A DNA stretch of 64,000 bases. It comes from Lutibacter sp. A64. GTDB taxonomy: Bacteria; Bacteroidota; Bacteroidia; Flavobacteriales; Flavobacteriaceae. Both the position numbers and the translations under genes were made by a program. Below the pieces are notes generated by a model. The model did not search any database, was not told the origin of the DNA, and saw only the letters and a program-made list of their open reading frames with translations. The stretch is from assembly GCF_022429565.1 (NCBI RefSeq), contig NZ_CP092487.1, forward strand, positions 1,558,501-1,622,500, read 5' to 3'. Shown here one piece after another: positions 29,696-37,821 of this stretch (its first letter is position 1; each line of letters opens with the position of its first letter).

Positions 29696-29788
29696 CTATA
29701 AAACAGTCAAACAAAAAACCTTATTTAACTTTTAGACATCTACCTACTCAGCTATAACAATTGTTTTTTATATTTTTACGTGATATAG

Positions 29789-29852
29789 TGAACTTGTTTC
29801 AGAATTTCATCAAGCTGATTTCCCGTATTTATGTCCCCCAGAAACAAATTCA
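29789..29852. repeat. Inverted repeat with TGAACTTGTTTCAG-type arms
   Basis: TGAACTTGTTTCAG (29789-29802) is matched at 29839-29852 by an inverted copy with two mismatches in 14. The interior is ATCAAGCTGATT-like and TGTTGACG follows. The arm sequence is of a kind I recall as a common short intergenic repeat in Bacteroidota. It sits 25 bases downstream of the SusA-like gene. Confidence 0.6.
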
Positions 29853-29877
29853 TGTTGACGTTCTAATTATTTTGTAA

Positions 29878-31743
29878 CTAAAATTTTGTTGTTAAAATTG
29901 TAATTCCTTTTGAATTTAATTTTAAAGATGTATCCCAACTAAATTCTTCATCAGAAATTATATTTTTAACAGTTTTACCTTGTAATCCAATTTCTTCAAA
30001 ACGAGTTAAATCCAACTCTATAACTTTTTCATTTTTATTTAAAATTACGGTTACAATTTCATTTTCTAACAATCTAAACAATACATAAACACCATTTTCT
30101 GGCGCAAAATGTATCGTTTTACCAGCATGAATTGCTTCACTGTTTTTACGGTAATTCAATACTTTTTTCATAAAAGACTGCATTTCTAGTTGGTCTTTTG
30201 AAAGCCCTTTTCCAGTAAATGCATTTACTTTATCTCCTTTCCAGCCTCCAGGAAAATCGGTTCTAATTAAACCGTGATCTCCTGGTTTTGCAGTATCGTT
30301 TAACAATACTTCTGTACCATAATAAATTTGTGCAATTCTTGGCAAAGCTAATACATAACCTAAAGCCATTTTAGTATTTACAACATCCTCGTTTAACTGT
30401 GTAAAAATACGGCTCATATCGTGGTTATCTGGAAAAACCATAATGTTGTTAGGATTTGCATAGACAAAATCATTTGCCAAACCTTCGTACATTTTAACAA
30501 AACCAGTATCCCATTGTTCCTCTTCATTTAAAGCATCTACAATAGCGCGTTGCATTGGAAAATCCATTGTAGAAGTTAAATTAGACTCGTAACCATCTTT
30601 ATTTATATGTCCTTTTTGCCAATAAGCAACCAATAAAGGATTTAAACTCCACTCTTCACCAACAATACTAAAATTTGGATATTCTTCCATAATTGCTCCA
30701 GCCCAATTACTCATAAAATCTTTATCTGGATAAGGATATGTATCTTGACGAATTCCTCCTAAATCTAACGTTTCAACCCACCAAACACTATTCTGAATTA
30801 AATAATTTGCAACCAATGGATTTTTCTGATTTAAATCTGGCATTGCAGAAACAAACCAACCTGCATTCATTAAATCTTTATCTTTTTTTGAAGCGTAATT
30901 ATCTTGGTTTGTTGATCTTCTATGATTGGTTACAATTAACTCACCTTTTTCAAATTCATTTTGATAATTAATCCATTCTTTTGAAGGCAAATCTTTCATC
31001 CACCAATGTTCTATACCAATATGATTCGCAACCTGATCCATAATAAATTTAAGTCCTTTTTTATTAGATTTTGTAGCGAGGTCTATATATTCTTCCATTG
31101 TACCAAAGCGAGGATCTGGTTTGTACAAATCTGTAATTGCATACCCGTGGTACGAACTTTCTTTCATATCATTTTCTAAAACAGGCGTTGACCATATTGC
31201 GGTAAAACCCATATCTGAAATATAATCTAAATGCTCAGTAATCCCTTTTATATCGCCACCATGACGTGCATAATCGTGCTTTCTATCAATTTTGGTTTCA
31301 TGCAATCCTTTAACAATATCGTTTGATGGATCTGCATTTGCAAAACGGTCTGGCGTAATTAAATAAATAGCATCTGAACTGTCGAAACCTTTTCTTAATT
31401 TAGAATCTTTTTTACGTTCTTTTAGTTCGTAATCAACACTAAAATTATTACGTTTCCCTTTTTTGGTGAAGTCTATCTTAAAAAAACCAACAGGTGCATT
31501 TGAAACATCAATTGTTAAAAAAACATAATTTTCATTATCCGTTTTTTTTATTTCTTTCAATAAAATAGACTCATTATTAATTGAAGGTGTATATGTTGCA
31601 ATTTCATCACCATAAACTAAGAGTTCAACTTGATTATGATGCATTCCAACCCACCAATTTGGAGGTTCAATTCTCTTCACTTTTTGCGCATAAGAAGTTA
31701 AGCTAACAGATAACAGTAGTAAAAGTAAGCGGTTAATTTTCAT
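29878..31743 (-). CDS. SusA-like periplasmic GH13 (neopullulanase/cyclomaltodextrinase type)
   Basis: The 621-residue protein has signal peptide MKINRLLLLLLSVSLTSYAQ. An N-terminal cyclomaltodextrinase-like beta-domain (about 22-110) is followed by the GH13 barrel from IYLITPDRFANADPSND. Catalytic regions are DQVANHIG, GGIRQDTYPYP (nucleophile Asp near 334), SIVGEEW (Glu near 361) and FPDNHDMSR (Asp near 440). The order of domains and the HHNQVELL..G segment match Bacteroides SusA, a periplasmic enzyme that opens maltooligosaccharides and cyclodextrins. It lies between GH65 and GH31 in the operon, with repeat-bearing gaps on both sides. Confidence 0.9.
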   Translation of the reverse strand: MKINRLLLLLLSVSLTSYAQKVKRIEPPNWWVGMHHNQVELLVYGDEIATYTPSINNESILLKEIKKTDNENYVFLTIDVSNAPVGFFKIDFTKKGKRNNFSVDYELKERKKDSKLRKGFDSSDAIYLITPDRFANADPSNDIVKGLHETKIDRKHDYARHGGDIKGITEHLDYISDMGFTAIWSTPVLENDMKESSYHGYAITDLYKPDPRFGTMEEYIDLATKSNKKGLKFIMDQVANHIGIEHWWMKDLPSKEWINYQNEFEKGELIVTNHRRSTNQDNYASKKDKDLMNAGWFVSAMPDLNQKNPLVANYLIQNSVWWVETLDLGGIRQDTYPYPDKDFMSNWAGAIMEEYPNFSIVGEEWSLNPLLVAYWQKGHINKDGYESNLTSTMDFPMQRAIVDALNEEEQWDTGFVKMYEGLANDFVYANPNNIMVFPDNHDMSRIFTQLNEDVVNTKMALGYVLALPRIAQIYYGTEVLLNDTAKPGDHGLIRTDFPGGWKGDKVNAFTGKGLSKDQLEMQSFMKKVLNYRKNSEAIHAGKTIHFAPENGVYVLFRLLENEIVTVILNKNEKVIELDLTRFEEIGLQGKTVKNIISDEEFSWDTSLKLNSKGITILTTKF

Positions 31744-31814
31744 TTTTAATATTTTTAAATAAGCTCAAATATCATTTCTACTAAAGCAATAATCTATTTT
31801 TTCAATGTACAATA

Positions 31815-31846
31815 AAACCTAACAGGTTTTAAAACCTGTTAGGTTT
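31815..31846. repeat. 32-bp perfect palindrome
   Basis: Sixteen bases beginning AAACCTAACAGG are followed at once by their exact reverse complement, with no spacer. A smaller hairpin with 7-bp arms (AATAGGC / GCCTATT) follows at 31849-31865. Both lie between the GH65 and SusA-like genes. The sequence is of a type I recall as a frequent intergenic repeat in Flavobacteriia. Confidence 0.8.
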
Positions 31847-31908
31847 ACAATAGGCCTTGCCTATTTTGTTAAACCCGATTGTTATCGCTCTAATTTCACT
31901 ATATATAA

Positions 31909-31928
31909 ATTCCAGCATGAGCAGGAAT
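31909..31928. repeat. Degenerate GCAGGAAT-type palindrome
   Basis: ATTCCAGC, a 4-base loop ATGA and GCAGGAAT form an 8-bp stem with one mismatch. It is a variant of the element at 29676-29695 and ends 16 bases before the stop codon of the GH65 gene. Confidence 0.6.
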
Positions 31929-31944
31929 AACAATAAACAACAAT

Positions 31945-34251
31945 TTATACAACAACAATTTCTTTTGAAGGAATTGAGATTTCTTTACCATTAACCAACA
32001 TAGTAACCTCAGCATCAGATTCATTAAAGAATTTACATTCAGTTTGACTTTTGTAAACTTTAATAATAGTTCCTCTAAAATTAATTGTAAACTCGTACGA
32101 TTTCCATTCAGCAGGAATTTGAGGATTAAAGGCTAAAACACCATCTTCCCAAACACGCATTCCTCCAAAACCTTGTACAACAGACATCCAAGTACCTGCC
32201 ATACTAGTAATATGACAACCTTCGTGTACTTCGTGATTGTAATCATCTAAATCTAAACGTGCTGTACGCAAATACTGTTCATATGCTTTTGGCATTCTGT
32301 CTATTGAAGCTGCCAAAATTGAATGTACGCAAGGCGATAATGATGATTCGTGAACTGTAATTGGTTCATAAAAATCGAAATGTTTTTCTAATTCTTTAGT
32401 GCTAAATTTATTTTCAAAAAAGTAAAAACATTGTAATACATCGGCTTGTTTTATATAACAAGAGCGCAATATCCTATCCCAAGACCATTTTTGGTTGATT
32501 GGTCTTTCTGACTTAGGTAACTCTTCTACAGGAATAATTTCTTTATCTAAAAAACCATCTTGTTGTAAATAAATTTGCTTTTCTTCATCAAAAGGAAAAT
32601 ACATATTATCTGCTACTTTTAACCATTCTGAAGTTTCTTGTGCAGTTAAATTAACTTTTGAAATTACACGCTCAAAATCTTCGGCATATTCTTTTTTTAC
32701 TCTATTTAAAGAATCTACTGTATATTCTATACACCATTTTGCTAAATAATTGGTGTAAAAATTATTATTGATGTTGTTTTCGTATTCATTAGGACCAGTT
32801 ACACCTAAAATTACATACTTGTTTTTAGCTTTAGAAAAATTAGCTCTTTGATGCCAAAAACGTGCAATAGCAATCATAACTTCCAATCCGTTTTTGGGAA
32901 TGTACTCAAAGTCTTGTGTATAATTTACATAGTTGTAAATTCCATAAACCATAGCACCATTTCTATGAATTTCTTCAAAAGTAATTTCCCATTCGTTATG
33001 GCATTCTTCACCATTCATTGTAACCATAGGATACAAGGCTGCTCCGTTTTTAAAACCTAGTTTTTCGGCATTTTCAATCGCTTTATCTAATTGATTGTAA
33101 CGGTATAACAATAAATTTTTAGCAACTTTATCATCTTTTGTAGCCATATAAAAAGGAATACAATATGCTTCTGTATCCCAATAGGTACTTCCACCGTATT
33201 TTTCACCAGTAAATCCTTTTGGACCAATATTTAAGCGTGCATCTGTACCTAAATATGTTTGATTTAATTGAAAAATATTAAAACGAATTCCTTGCTGTGC
33301 TTTTACGTCACCTTCAATAACAATATCAGCAGTTTTCCATATAGCTGCCCACGCTTTAATTTGCGCATTTAAAAGTTCTTGAAAACCTAATTCAGCAGCA
33401 TTTTGAACATTTGAAAGTGAAGCTGCGTTTAAATCTTCGTTTTTATAATTTAATGAACTAACATAACTTCCATATTTATAAATGGTAGCTACATCACCTT
33501 CATTTACATTAACTTTATATGTGTATGTTAATTTTTTATCCTCAACTTTAGTTTCTTGAGACACAGAAATTGTTTCATTATTAAGCGCTAACGCAATTTG
33601 CATTGCAGTACTAACATGAAATTCTGTTTTTAATGTTTTTGAAAGAATACAACCACTATTTTCACCTTCTACAACTTCTAAAATTTCCCAAAAGAACTCA
33701 CCATAATTAGAATCTTCATTTTCTATACCAGCATCAATATATGGCGCATAAGTTATTTCTCCAGAAAAATTAAGTGCTTTTATATGGTATTCAATAGTAC
33801 CTGTTTCATTAAAATCGATACTTACAAAGCGTTTTGTAGTAACTTCAATTTTTTCTCCTGAAGCTAATTCTGCGTTAAAAGAACGACCTAACCAGCCTTC
33901 TTTCATATTTAATTCTCGCTTAAAATTTGAAACTTTACACGTATTTAAATCAAACTTAGTACCGTTGATAGCAATGTGAATTCCAATCCAATTTGGAGCA
34001 TTTAATACTTTTGCGAAATACTCTGGGTAGCCATTTTTCCACCAACCAACTCGCGTTTTATCTGGATAATAAATTCCACCAATATAACTTCCTTGGAATG
34101 TGTTCCCTGAATAATCTTCTTCAAAATTAGCACGTTGTCCCATGGATCCGTTTCCAATACTAAACAAACTTTCTGAAGCTTCAACATTTTCTGCTACAAA
34201 ACCATCTTCAATAATTGACCACTCGTTTGGTATAATATAGTTCTTATTCAT
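31945..34251 (-). CDS. GH65 family glycoside phosphorylase, probable maltose phosphorylase
   Basis: The 768-residue cytoplasmic enzyme lacks a signal peptide. An N-terminal beta-sandwich (GNGSMGQRANFEE near 32-44) is followed by the (alpha/alpha)6 barrel with STYWDTEAY and catalytic Glu489 in VTGPNEYENN, equivalent to Glu487 of Lactobacillus brevis maltose phosphorylase. The phosphate-binding segment CHITSMAGTW lies near the end. Such enzymes split maltose with phosphate into beta-glucose-1-phosphate and glucose. The beta-phosphoglucomutase gene lies 4 bases upstream, and the pair with an MFS transporter strongly favours maltose over trehalose or kojibiose. Confidence 0.9.
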   Translation of the reverse strand: MNKNYIIPNEWSIIEDGFVAENVEASESLFSIGNGSMGQRANFEEDYSGNTFQGSYIGGIYYPDKTRVGWWKNGYPEYFAKVLNAPNWIGIHIAINGTKFDLNTCKVSNFKRELNMKEGWLGRSFNAELASGEKIEVTTKRFVSIDFNETGTIEYHIKALNFSGEITYAPYIDAGIENEDSNYGEFFWEILEVVEGENSGCILSKTLKTEFHVSTAMQIALALNNETISVSQETKVEDKKLTYTYKVNVNEGDVATIYKYGSYVSSLNYKNEDLNAASLSNVQNAAELGFQELLNAQIKAWAAIWKTADIVIEGDVKAQQGIRFNIFQLNQTYLGTDARLNIGPKGFTGEKYGGSTYWDTEAYCIPFYMATKDDKVAKNLLLYRYNQLDKAIENAEKLGFKNGAALYPMVTMNGEECHNEWEITFEEIHRNGAMVYGIYNYVNYTQDFEYIPKNGLEVMIAIARFWHQRANFSKAKNKYVILGVTGPNEYENNINNNFYTNYLAKWCIEYTVDSLNRVKKEYAEDFERVISKVNLTAQETSEWLKVADNMYFPFDEEKQIYLQQDGFLDKEIIPVEELPKSERPINQKWSWDRILRSCYIKQADVLQCFYFFENKFSTKELEKHFDFYEPITVHESSLSPCVHSILAASIDRMPKAYEQYLRTARLDLDDYNHEVHEGCHITSMAGTWMSVVQGFGGMRVWEDGVLAFNPQIPAEWKSYEFTINFRGTIIKVYKSQTECKFFNESDAEVTMLVNGKEISIPSKEIVVV

Positions 34252-34255
34252 AATC

Positions 34256-34912
34256 TTAATTCAATATTTTTTGTAAAAAATCTGTTGTAAAACCAGATGT
34301 GTCGTTTAAAATATAAGTTGCTTCTTTTAATAATTCAGCATCACCTATTCCAATACTTACCATATTAGCGGTGTTTGCAGCTTCAACACCAGCAATGGCA
34401 TCTTCTACTACTATACAATTCTCTGGTTTCATATTTAATTTTTTAGCACCAATTAAAAACACTTCTGGATCTGGTTTTGCTTTTGACACATCATTACCAT
34501 CTACAATAGCTGAAAATCTATTGTAAAGTCCTACTTTTTCTAAAATTAATGGTGCATTTTTACTTGCTGAACCCAATGCATATTTTATATTATTTTGATC
34601 TAAAAAATCTAATAATTGATTAATTCCTGGTAAAATTTCTTCAGCAGTCATTTGGTTTACATACCCCAAATACTCTGTATTTTTTTTTACTAAATAGGTT
34701 TGTTTTTGCGCTTCGGTTAATGTTACATTTCCTATACTCAATAATATTTCTAAGGATCTAACACGGCTAACACCTTTTAGTAATTCATTATGTTTTTCTG
34801 TAAATTCAAAACTCAACTCGTTTGCTAAATTTCTCCAAGCTAAAAAATGATACTTTGCCGTATCTACTATTACACCATCTAAATCGAATATAAAAGCGAT
34901 TTCTTTTTTCAT
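34256..34912 (-). CDS. pgmB: Beta-phosphoglucomutase
   Basis: The 218-residue HAD-superfamily enzyme has nucleophile Asp10 and general acid Asp12 in FDLDGVIVDTAKYHFLAW, cap residues in LKGVSRVRSLE, GSASKNAP (motif II) and Lys with KPDPEVF (motif III), then VVEDAIAGVEAA (motif IV). It converts beta-glucose-1-phosphate from GH65 into glucose-6-phosphate. An in-frame ATG six codons upstream overlaps the transporter gene. The ATG at 34912 begins one base after the transporter's stop and starts right at MKKEIAFIFDLDG, so it is chosen. Confidence 0.93.
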   Translation of the reverse strand: MKKEIAFIFDLDGVIVDTAKYHFLAWRNLANELSFEFTEKHNELLKGVSRVRSLEILLSIGNVTLTEAQKQTYLVKKNTEYLGYVNQMTAEEILPGINQLLDFLDQNNIKYALGSASKNAPLILEKVGLYNRFSAIVDGNDVSKAKPDPEVFLIGAKKLNMKPENCIVVEDAIAGVEAANTANMVSIGIGDAELLKEATYILNDTSGFTTDFLQKILN

Positions 34913-34913
34913 T

Positions 34914-36260
34914 TTAAATATTATTTTCAATTATTACTGTATCGTCTACGTCTTTTACTTTTACAACTAGTGCAGCCGCAATTAACAATGAAACACCACT
35001 AACAACAAGTGCATAAATTGGATTGTCGTTGTATAAATATTTCACCATTGGCCCACCAATTACAGCATTTAATATTTGAGGAAGTACTATAAAAAAGTTA
35101 AATATCCCCATATAAACACCCATTTTTTTAGCTGGAATTGAACCTGCTAAAATTGCATATGGCATAGCTAAAATACTTGCCCAAGCAATTCCAATTCCAA
35201 ACATAGAAAGGATTAGCCAGTTTTCGTTTGGCATAAAATAAATAGAAATTAATCCTAATCCTCCAAAAATTAATGAAATTGCATGTGTTAATTTTCTACC
35301 AATTTTTCTGGCAATGGCAGGTAAAAAGAAAGCATAAACTGCGGAAACAGCATTGTAAACCCCAAATAAAACACCTACCCAGTCTCCTGCATTTTGATAT
35401 TCAGTTCCGTGATCTTCTAATCCTAAACCATAAATGTGATGTGCAATTGCTGGTGTAGAAAACACCCACAAACCAAACAAACCAAACCACGAGAAAAATT
35501 GAACAGAGCTCAATTGTTTCATTGTCAGAGGCATTTTCTTAAAATCTGAAAATATATCTAACAAACTAGACTCTTCTTCAACAACCGCTTCTTCTGATTC
35601 AAATTGCGCCATTTCTTCAGGAGAATACTCTTTTGTTGTAAATACTGTTATTAAAATACTTACTACTAAAACAGATGCTCCTATAATAAATGACAATAAT
35701 AAATTTAATGGAACTTCGCCTGAAACGGTTTCATTTAACACTCCAAACCAATGCGTTAAAACATATGGCAACCAAGAACCTATTACGGCTCCAACACCAA
35801 TTAATATAGTTTGAACACTAAAACCAAGTGTTCTTTGATCTGAAGGTAATATATCAGCTACCAAAGCTCTAAAAGGTTCCATAGCAACATTAAACGAAGC
35901 ATCCATAATCATAAGCATTCCTGCTCCAACCCATAATGCTGGCATAAATTGAGTAAACATTCCTGCATTAGGCATTAAAATTAATCCCGTAGCAGCAAGT
36001 AAAGCTCCTATTAAAAAGTATGGCCTACGCCTTCCTAACTTGGTCCAAGTTTTATCACTATAATGACCAATAATTGGCTGTACAATTAATCCAGTTAAAG
36101 GTGCTACTACCCAAAACCAAGAAAGTTCGTGAACATCAGCCCCAAAAATTTGTAATATTCTACTGGCATTCGCATTTTGCAAAGCAAAACCCATTTGAAT
36201 TCCTAAGAATCCAAAACTCATGTTCCAGATATCTAAGAAACTTAGTTTCCGTTTTTCCAT
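34914..36260 (-). CDS. MFS sugar transporter (SLC45/sucrose-maltose type)
   Basis: The 448-residue membrane protein has about 12 hydrophobic segments, a loop GHYSDKTWTKLGRRRPY (65-81, the MFS motif A equivalent) and NVAMEPFRALVADILP after segment 4. This pattern is typical of the proton-coupled sucrose/maltose MFS transporters found in Bacteroidota maltose operons. It likely carries maltose or short maltodextrins from periplasm to cytoplasm for GH65. It is the first gene of the minus-strand glucan operon, with a promoter about 105 bases upstream, and is followed by pgmB with one base between. Confidence 0.88.
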   Translation of the reverse strand: MEKRKLSFLDIWNMSFGFLGIQMGFALQNANASRILQIFGADVHELSWFWVVAPLTGLIVQPIIGHYSDKTWTKLGRRRPYFLIGALLAATGLILMPNAGMFTQFMPALWVGAGMLMIMDASFNVAMEPFRALVADILPSDQRTLGFSVQTILIGVGAVIGSWLPYVLTHWFGVLNETVSGEVPLNLLLSFIIGASVLVVSILITVFTTKEYSPEEMAQFESEEAVVEEESSLLDIFSDFKKMPLTMKQLSSVQFFSWFGLFGLWVFSTPAIAHHIYGLGLEDHGTEYQNAGDWVGVLFGVYNAVSAVYAFFLPAIARKIGRKLTHAISLIFGGLGLISIYFMPNENWLILSMFGIGIAWASILAMPYAILAGSIPAKKMGVYMGIFNFFIVLPQILNAVIGGPMVKYLYNDNPIYALVVSGVSLLIAAALVVKVKDVDDTVIIENNI

Positions 36261-36365
36261 GTTTATAAATTTAAAACTAAAATACTAGTCAAAGCTAAAA
36301 AAAGCTTTAATTGTTTGTGTGAAGTGAAAAAAAATTTTTAGTACTGTAAAATTGCTTTTACAAAA

Positions 36366-36398
36366 CAAATATATAAATTAAATTTTCAGAAATTCAAA
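36366..36398 (-). promoter_or_regulatory. Promoter of the alpha-glucan catabolic operon
   Basis: On the minus strand TTTG (36398-36395), a 21-base spacer and TATATTTG (36373-36366) match the Bacteroidota boxes, with slightly wide spacing. An AACGTT core resembling the LacI-type operator centres near susC lies 45 bases upstream (36443-36448). Confidence 0.5.
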
Positions 36399-36473
36399 TA
36401 GAAGCCAATTTTGGGCTTAAAAAAGCTATATTTTTTTACTTGAACGTTTGCGTAATTACTATGTTAAATTATT

Positions 36474-37499
36474 TTATTCGCCAACATAAGTTGATTTACG
36501 AATTTTAATTCCTGTTGAAATTACTTCTTTTTGAAATTCTTTAGGGCCAATATGTTCTATTCTATTTATAAGTAGTTCAGCTGCTTGTTGTCCCATTAAA
36601 AAGCCATGTTGCGTAATTGCTGTTAACGAAGGTGAGGTAAATTTTGAAATTAATCCGCTTGTAAAACCTAAAACAGCTATATCTTCAGGTATTTTATATC
36701 CTTTTTCTATTGCTAATTTCATAGCGATTGCAGCATAAATTTCATTTACAGCTAAAATAGCATCTGGTACTTCTTCTAAATTGAATATTTTTTCAATTTG
36801 ATCGTATAAATTTTCGGTATCGTTAATTTTAAAAACGTAATTTTCATCTACATCTAATCCTGCATTCAACATTGCTTTTCTGTAACCCACTTTTCTTAAA
36901 GCTCCTACAGTAACATAATCTTCTGTAGTTAATAAAGCAATTCTTTTAGAACCTATATCTAATAAATGATTTGCAGCTTTAAAACCACCTCCAATATCAT
37001 CTATTATAACTTTATCGCATTTTAAACTATCTACTACCCTATCAAACAAAACCAATGGAAAACCATCTTTCAACAACATTTCAAAATGATTGTAATTTTC
37101 TTTTTTTTGTGTTTCTCGAGCAATAGAAACTATAACACCATCTACACTTCCATTAGTTAATACACTTATATTTGATACTTCTTTTTCAAAAGATTCATTA
37201 GACAAGCATACCATTACATTATAACCTCGTTTATTTGCATGCTCTTGAATACCTTCTATAACTGTAGAAAAAAAATGATGTACTATTTCTGGAATTACAA
37301 CACCTATAACAGATGTTTTTTGAGCTCTTAATTGAAGCGCTAAACTATTTGGTTTATAATTATAATAATCTGCATAAGCTTTTATTTTTTCACGAAGCTC
37401 TTCACTTATTTCGTTACTATTTTTCAACGCTTTTGAAACAGTAGAAATTGATACTCCAAACTCTTTTGCTATTTTTTTTAAAGTTATTTTTTGCTTCAT
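36474..37499 (-). CDS. LacI-family transcriptional regulator of the alpha-glucan locus
   Basis: The 341-residue protein has an N-terminal helix-turn-helix ITLKKIAKEFGVSISTVSKALKN (4-26) with the LacI family's VS.STVS core, hinge helix region near NSLALQLRAQKT, then a periplasmic-binding-protein-like effector domain (about 60-335). It is sandwiched between the catabolic operon and susC, so it most likely senses maltose or a related glucan product and controls both. Palindromes with a CG centre, as LacI proteins use, lie in the region in front of susC. Whether it represses or activates cannot be read from sequence. Confidence 0.88.
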   Translation of the reverse strand: MKQKITLKKIAKEFGVSISTVSKALKNSNEISEELREKIKAYADYYNYKPNSLALQLRAQKTSVIGVVIPEIVHHFFSTVIEGIQEHANKRGYNVMVCLSNESFEKEVSNISVLTNGSVDGVIVSIARETQKKENYNHFEMLLKDGFPLVLFDRVVDSLKCDKVIIDDIGGGFKAANHLLDIGSKRIALLTTEDYVTVGALRKVGYRKAMLNAGLDVDENYVFKINDTENLYDQIEKIFNLEEVPDAILAVNEIYAAIAMKLAIEKGYKIPEDIAVLGFTSGLISKFTSPSLTAITQHGFLMGQQAAELLINRIEHIGPKEFQKEVISTGIKIRKSTYVGE

Positions 37500-37545
37500 T
37501 AAAAGTGTATTTTTATAGAAAGGAATCTGCCCTTATGTGAGAACA

Positions 37546-37576
37546 CAAATATAATTTTTAAAAAGTGTAGTACAAA
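37546..37576 (-). promoter_or_regulatory. Promoter of the LacI-type regulator gene
   Basis: On the minus strand TTTG (37576-37573), exactly 19 bases, then TATATTTG (37553-37546) give a full match to the Bacteroidota promoter, with the same spacing and -7 sequence as the tRNA promoter at 4349-4379. The leader to the ATG would be about 40 bases. Confidence 0.75.
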
Positions 37577-37650
37577 CTATATTCTTAAAATCATTCTAAT
37601 ATTAACAAAATATTATTAATAAGATTAAAAAGTCTCTATTCTACAATTTA

Positions 37651-37664
37651 CTCTAACGTTAGAG
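37651..37664. promoter_or_regulatory. Candidate LacI-type operator
   Basis: CTCTAACGTTAGAG is a perfect 14-bp palindrome with a central CG, the shape bound by LacI-family dimers. It lies between the lacI and susC promoters. Confidence 0.5.
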
Positions 37665-37681
37665 TTGTAAAGTTATTAACA

Positions 37682-37718
37682 CGAAAACGTTATAGTTAAT
37701 CTATTTCAAACGTTTTCG
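37682..37718. promoter_or_regulatory. Candidate paired LacI-type operators upstream of susC
   Basis: CGAAAACGTT (37682-37691) and its exact inverted copy AACGTTTTCG (37709-37718) stand 17 bases apart. Each contains the AACGTT centre also seen in the 37651-37664 palindrome. The right-hand site ends 23 bases before the susC -7 element, so a bound regulator would touch the -33 region. Confidence 0.55.
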
Positions 37719-37741
37719 CTGTTAAATAATTGTTAAGTACG

Positions 37742-37749
37742 TAAATTTG
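37742..37749 (+). promoter_or_regulatory. Candidate -7 element of susC
   Basis: TAAATTTG matches TAnnTTTG, 72 bases before the susC ATG. The -33 position lacks a good TTTG, which would fit a promoter needing an activator. The implied leader is about 65 bases. Confidence 0.45.
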
Positions 37750-37821
37750 TATAGTGAAATGTTAATCAATTTTTAGTACAATTTATTAAACAAAACATAA
37801 TTATTAATTAATTTAAATTAG

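Noticed and set aside
36402..36426. Terminator of the lacI gene (AAGCC...GGCTT hairpin)
   Set aside because: The stem is only 5-6 bp and no T-run follows on the minus strand.
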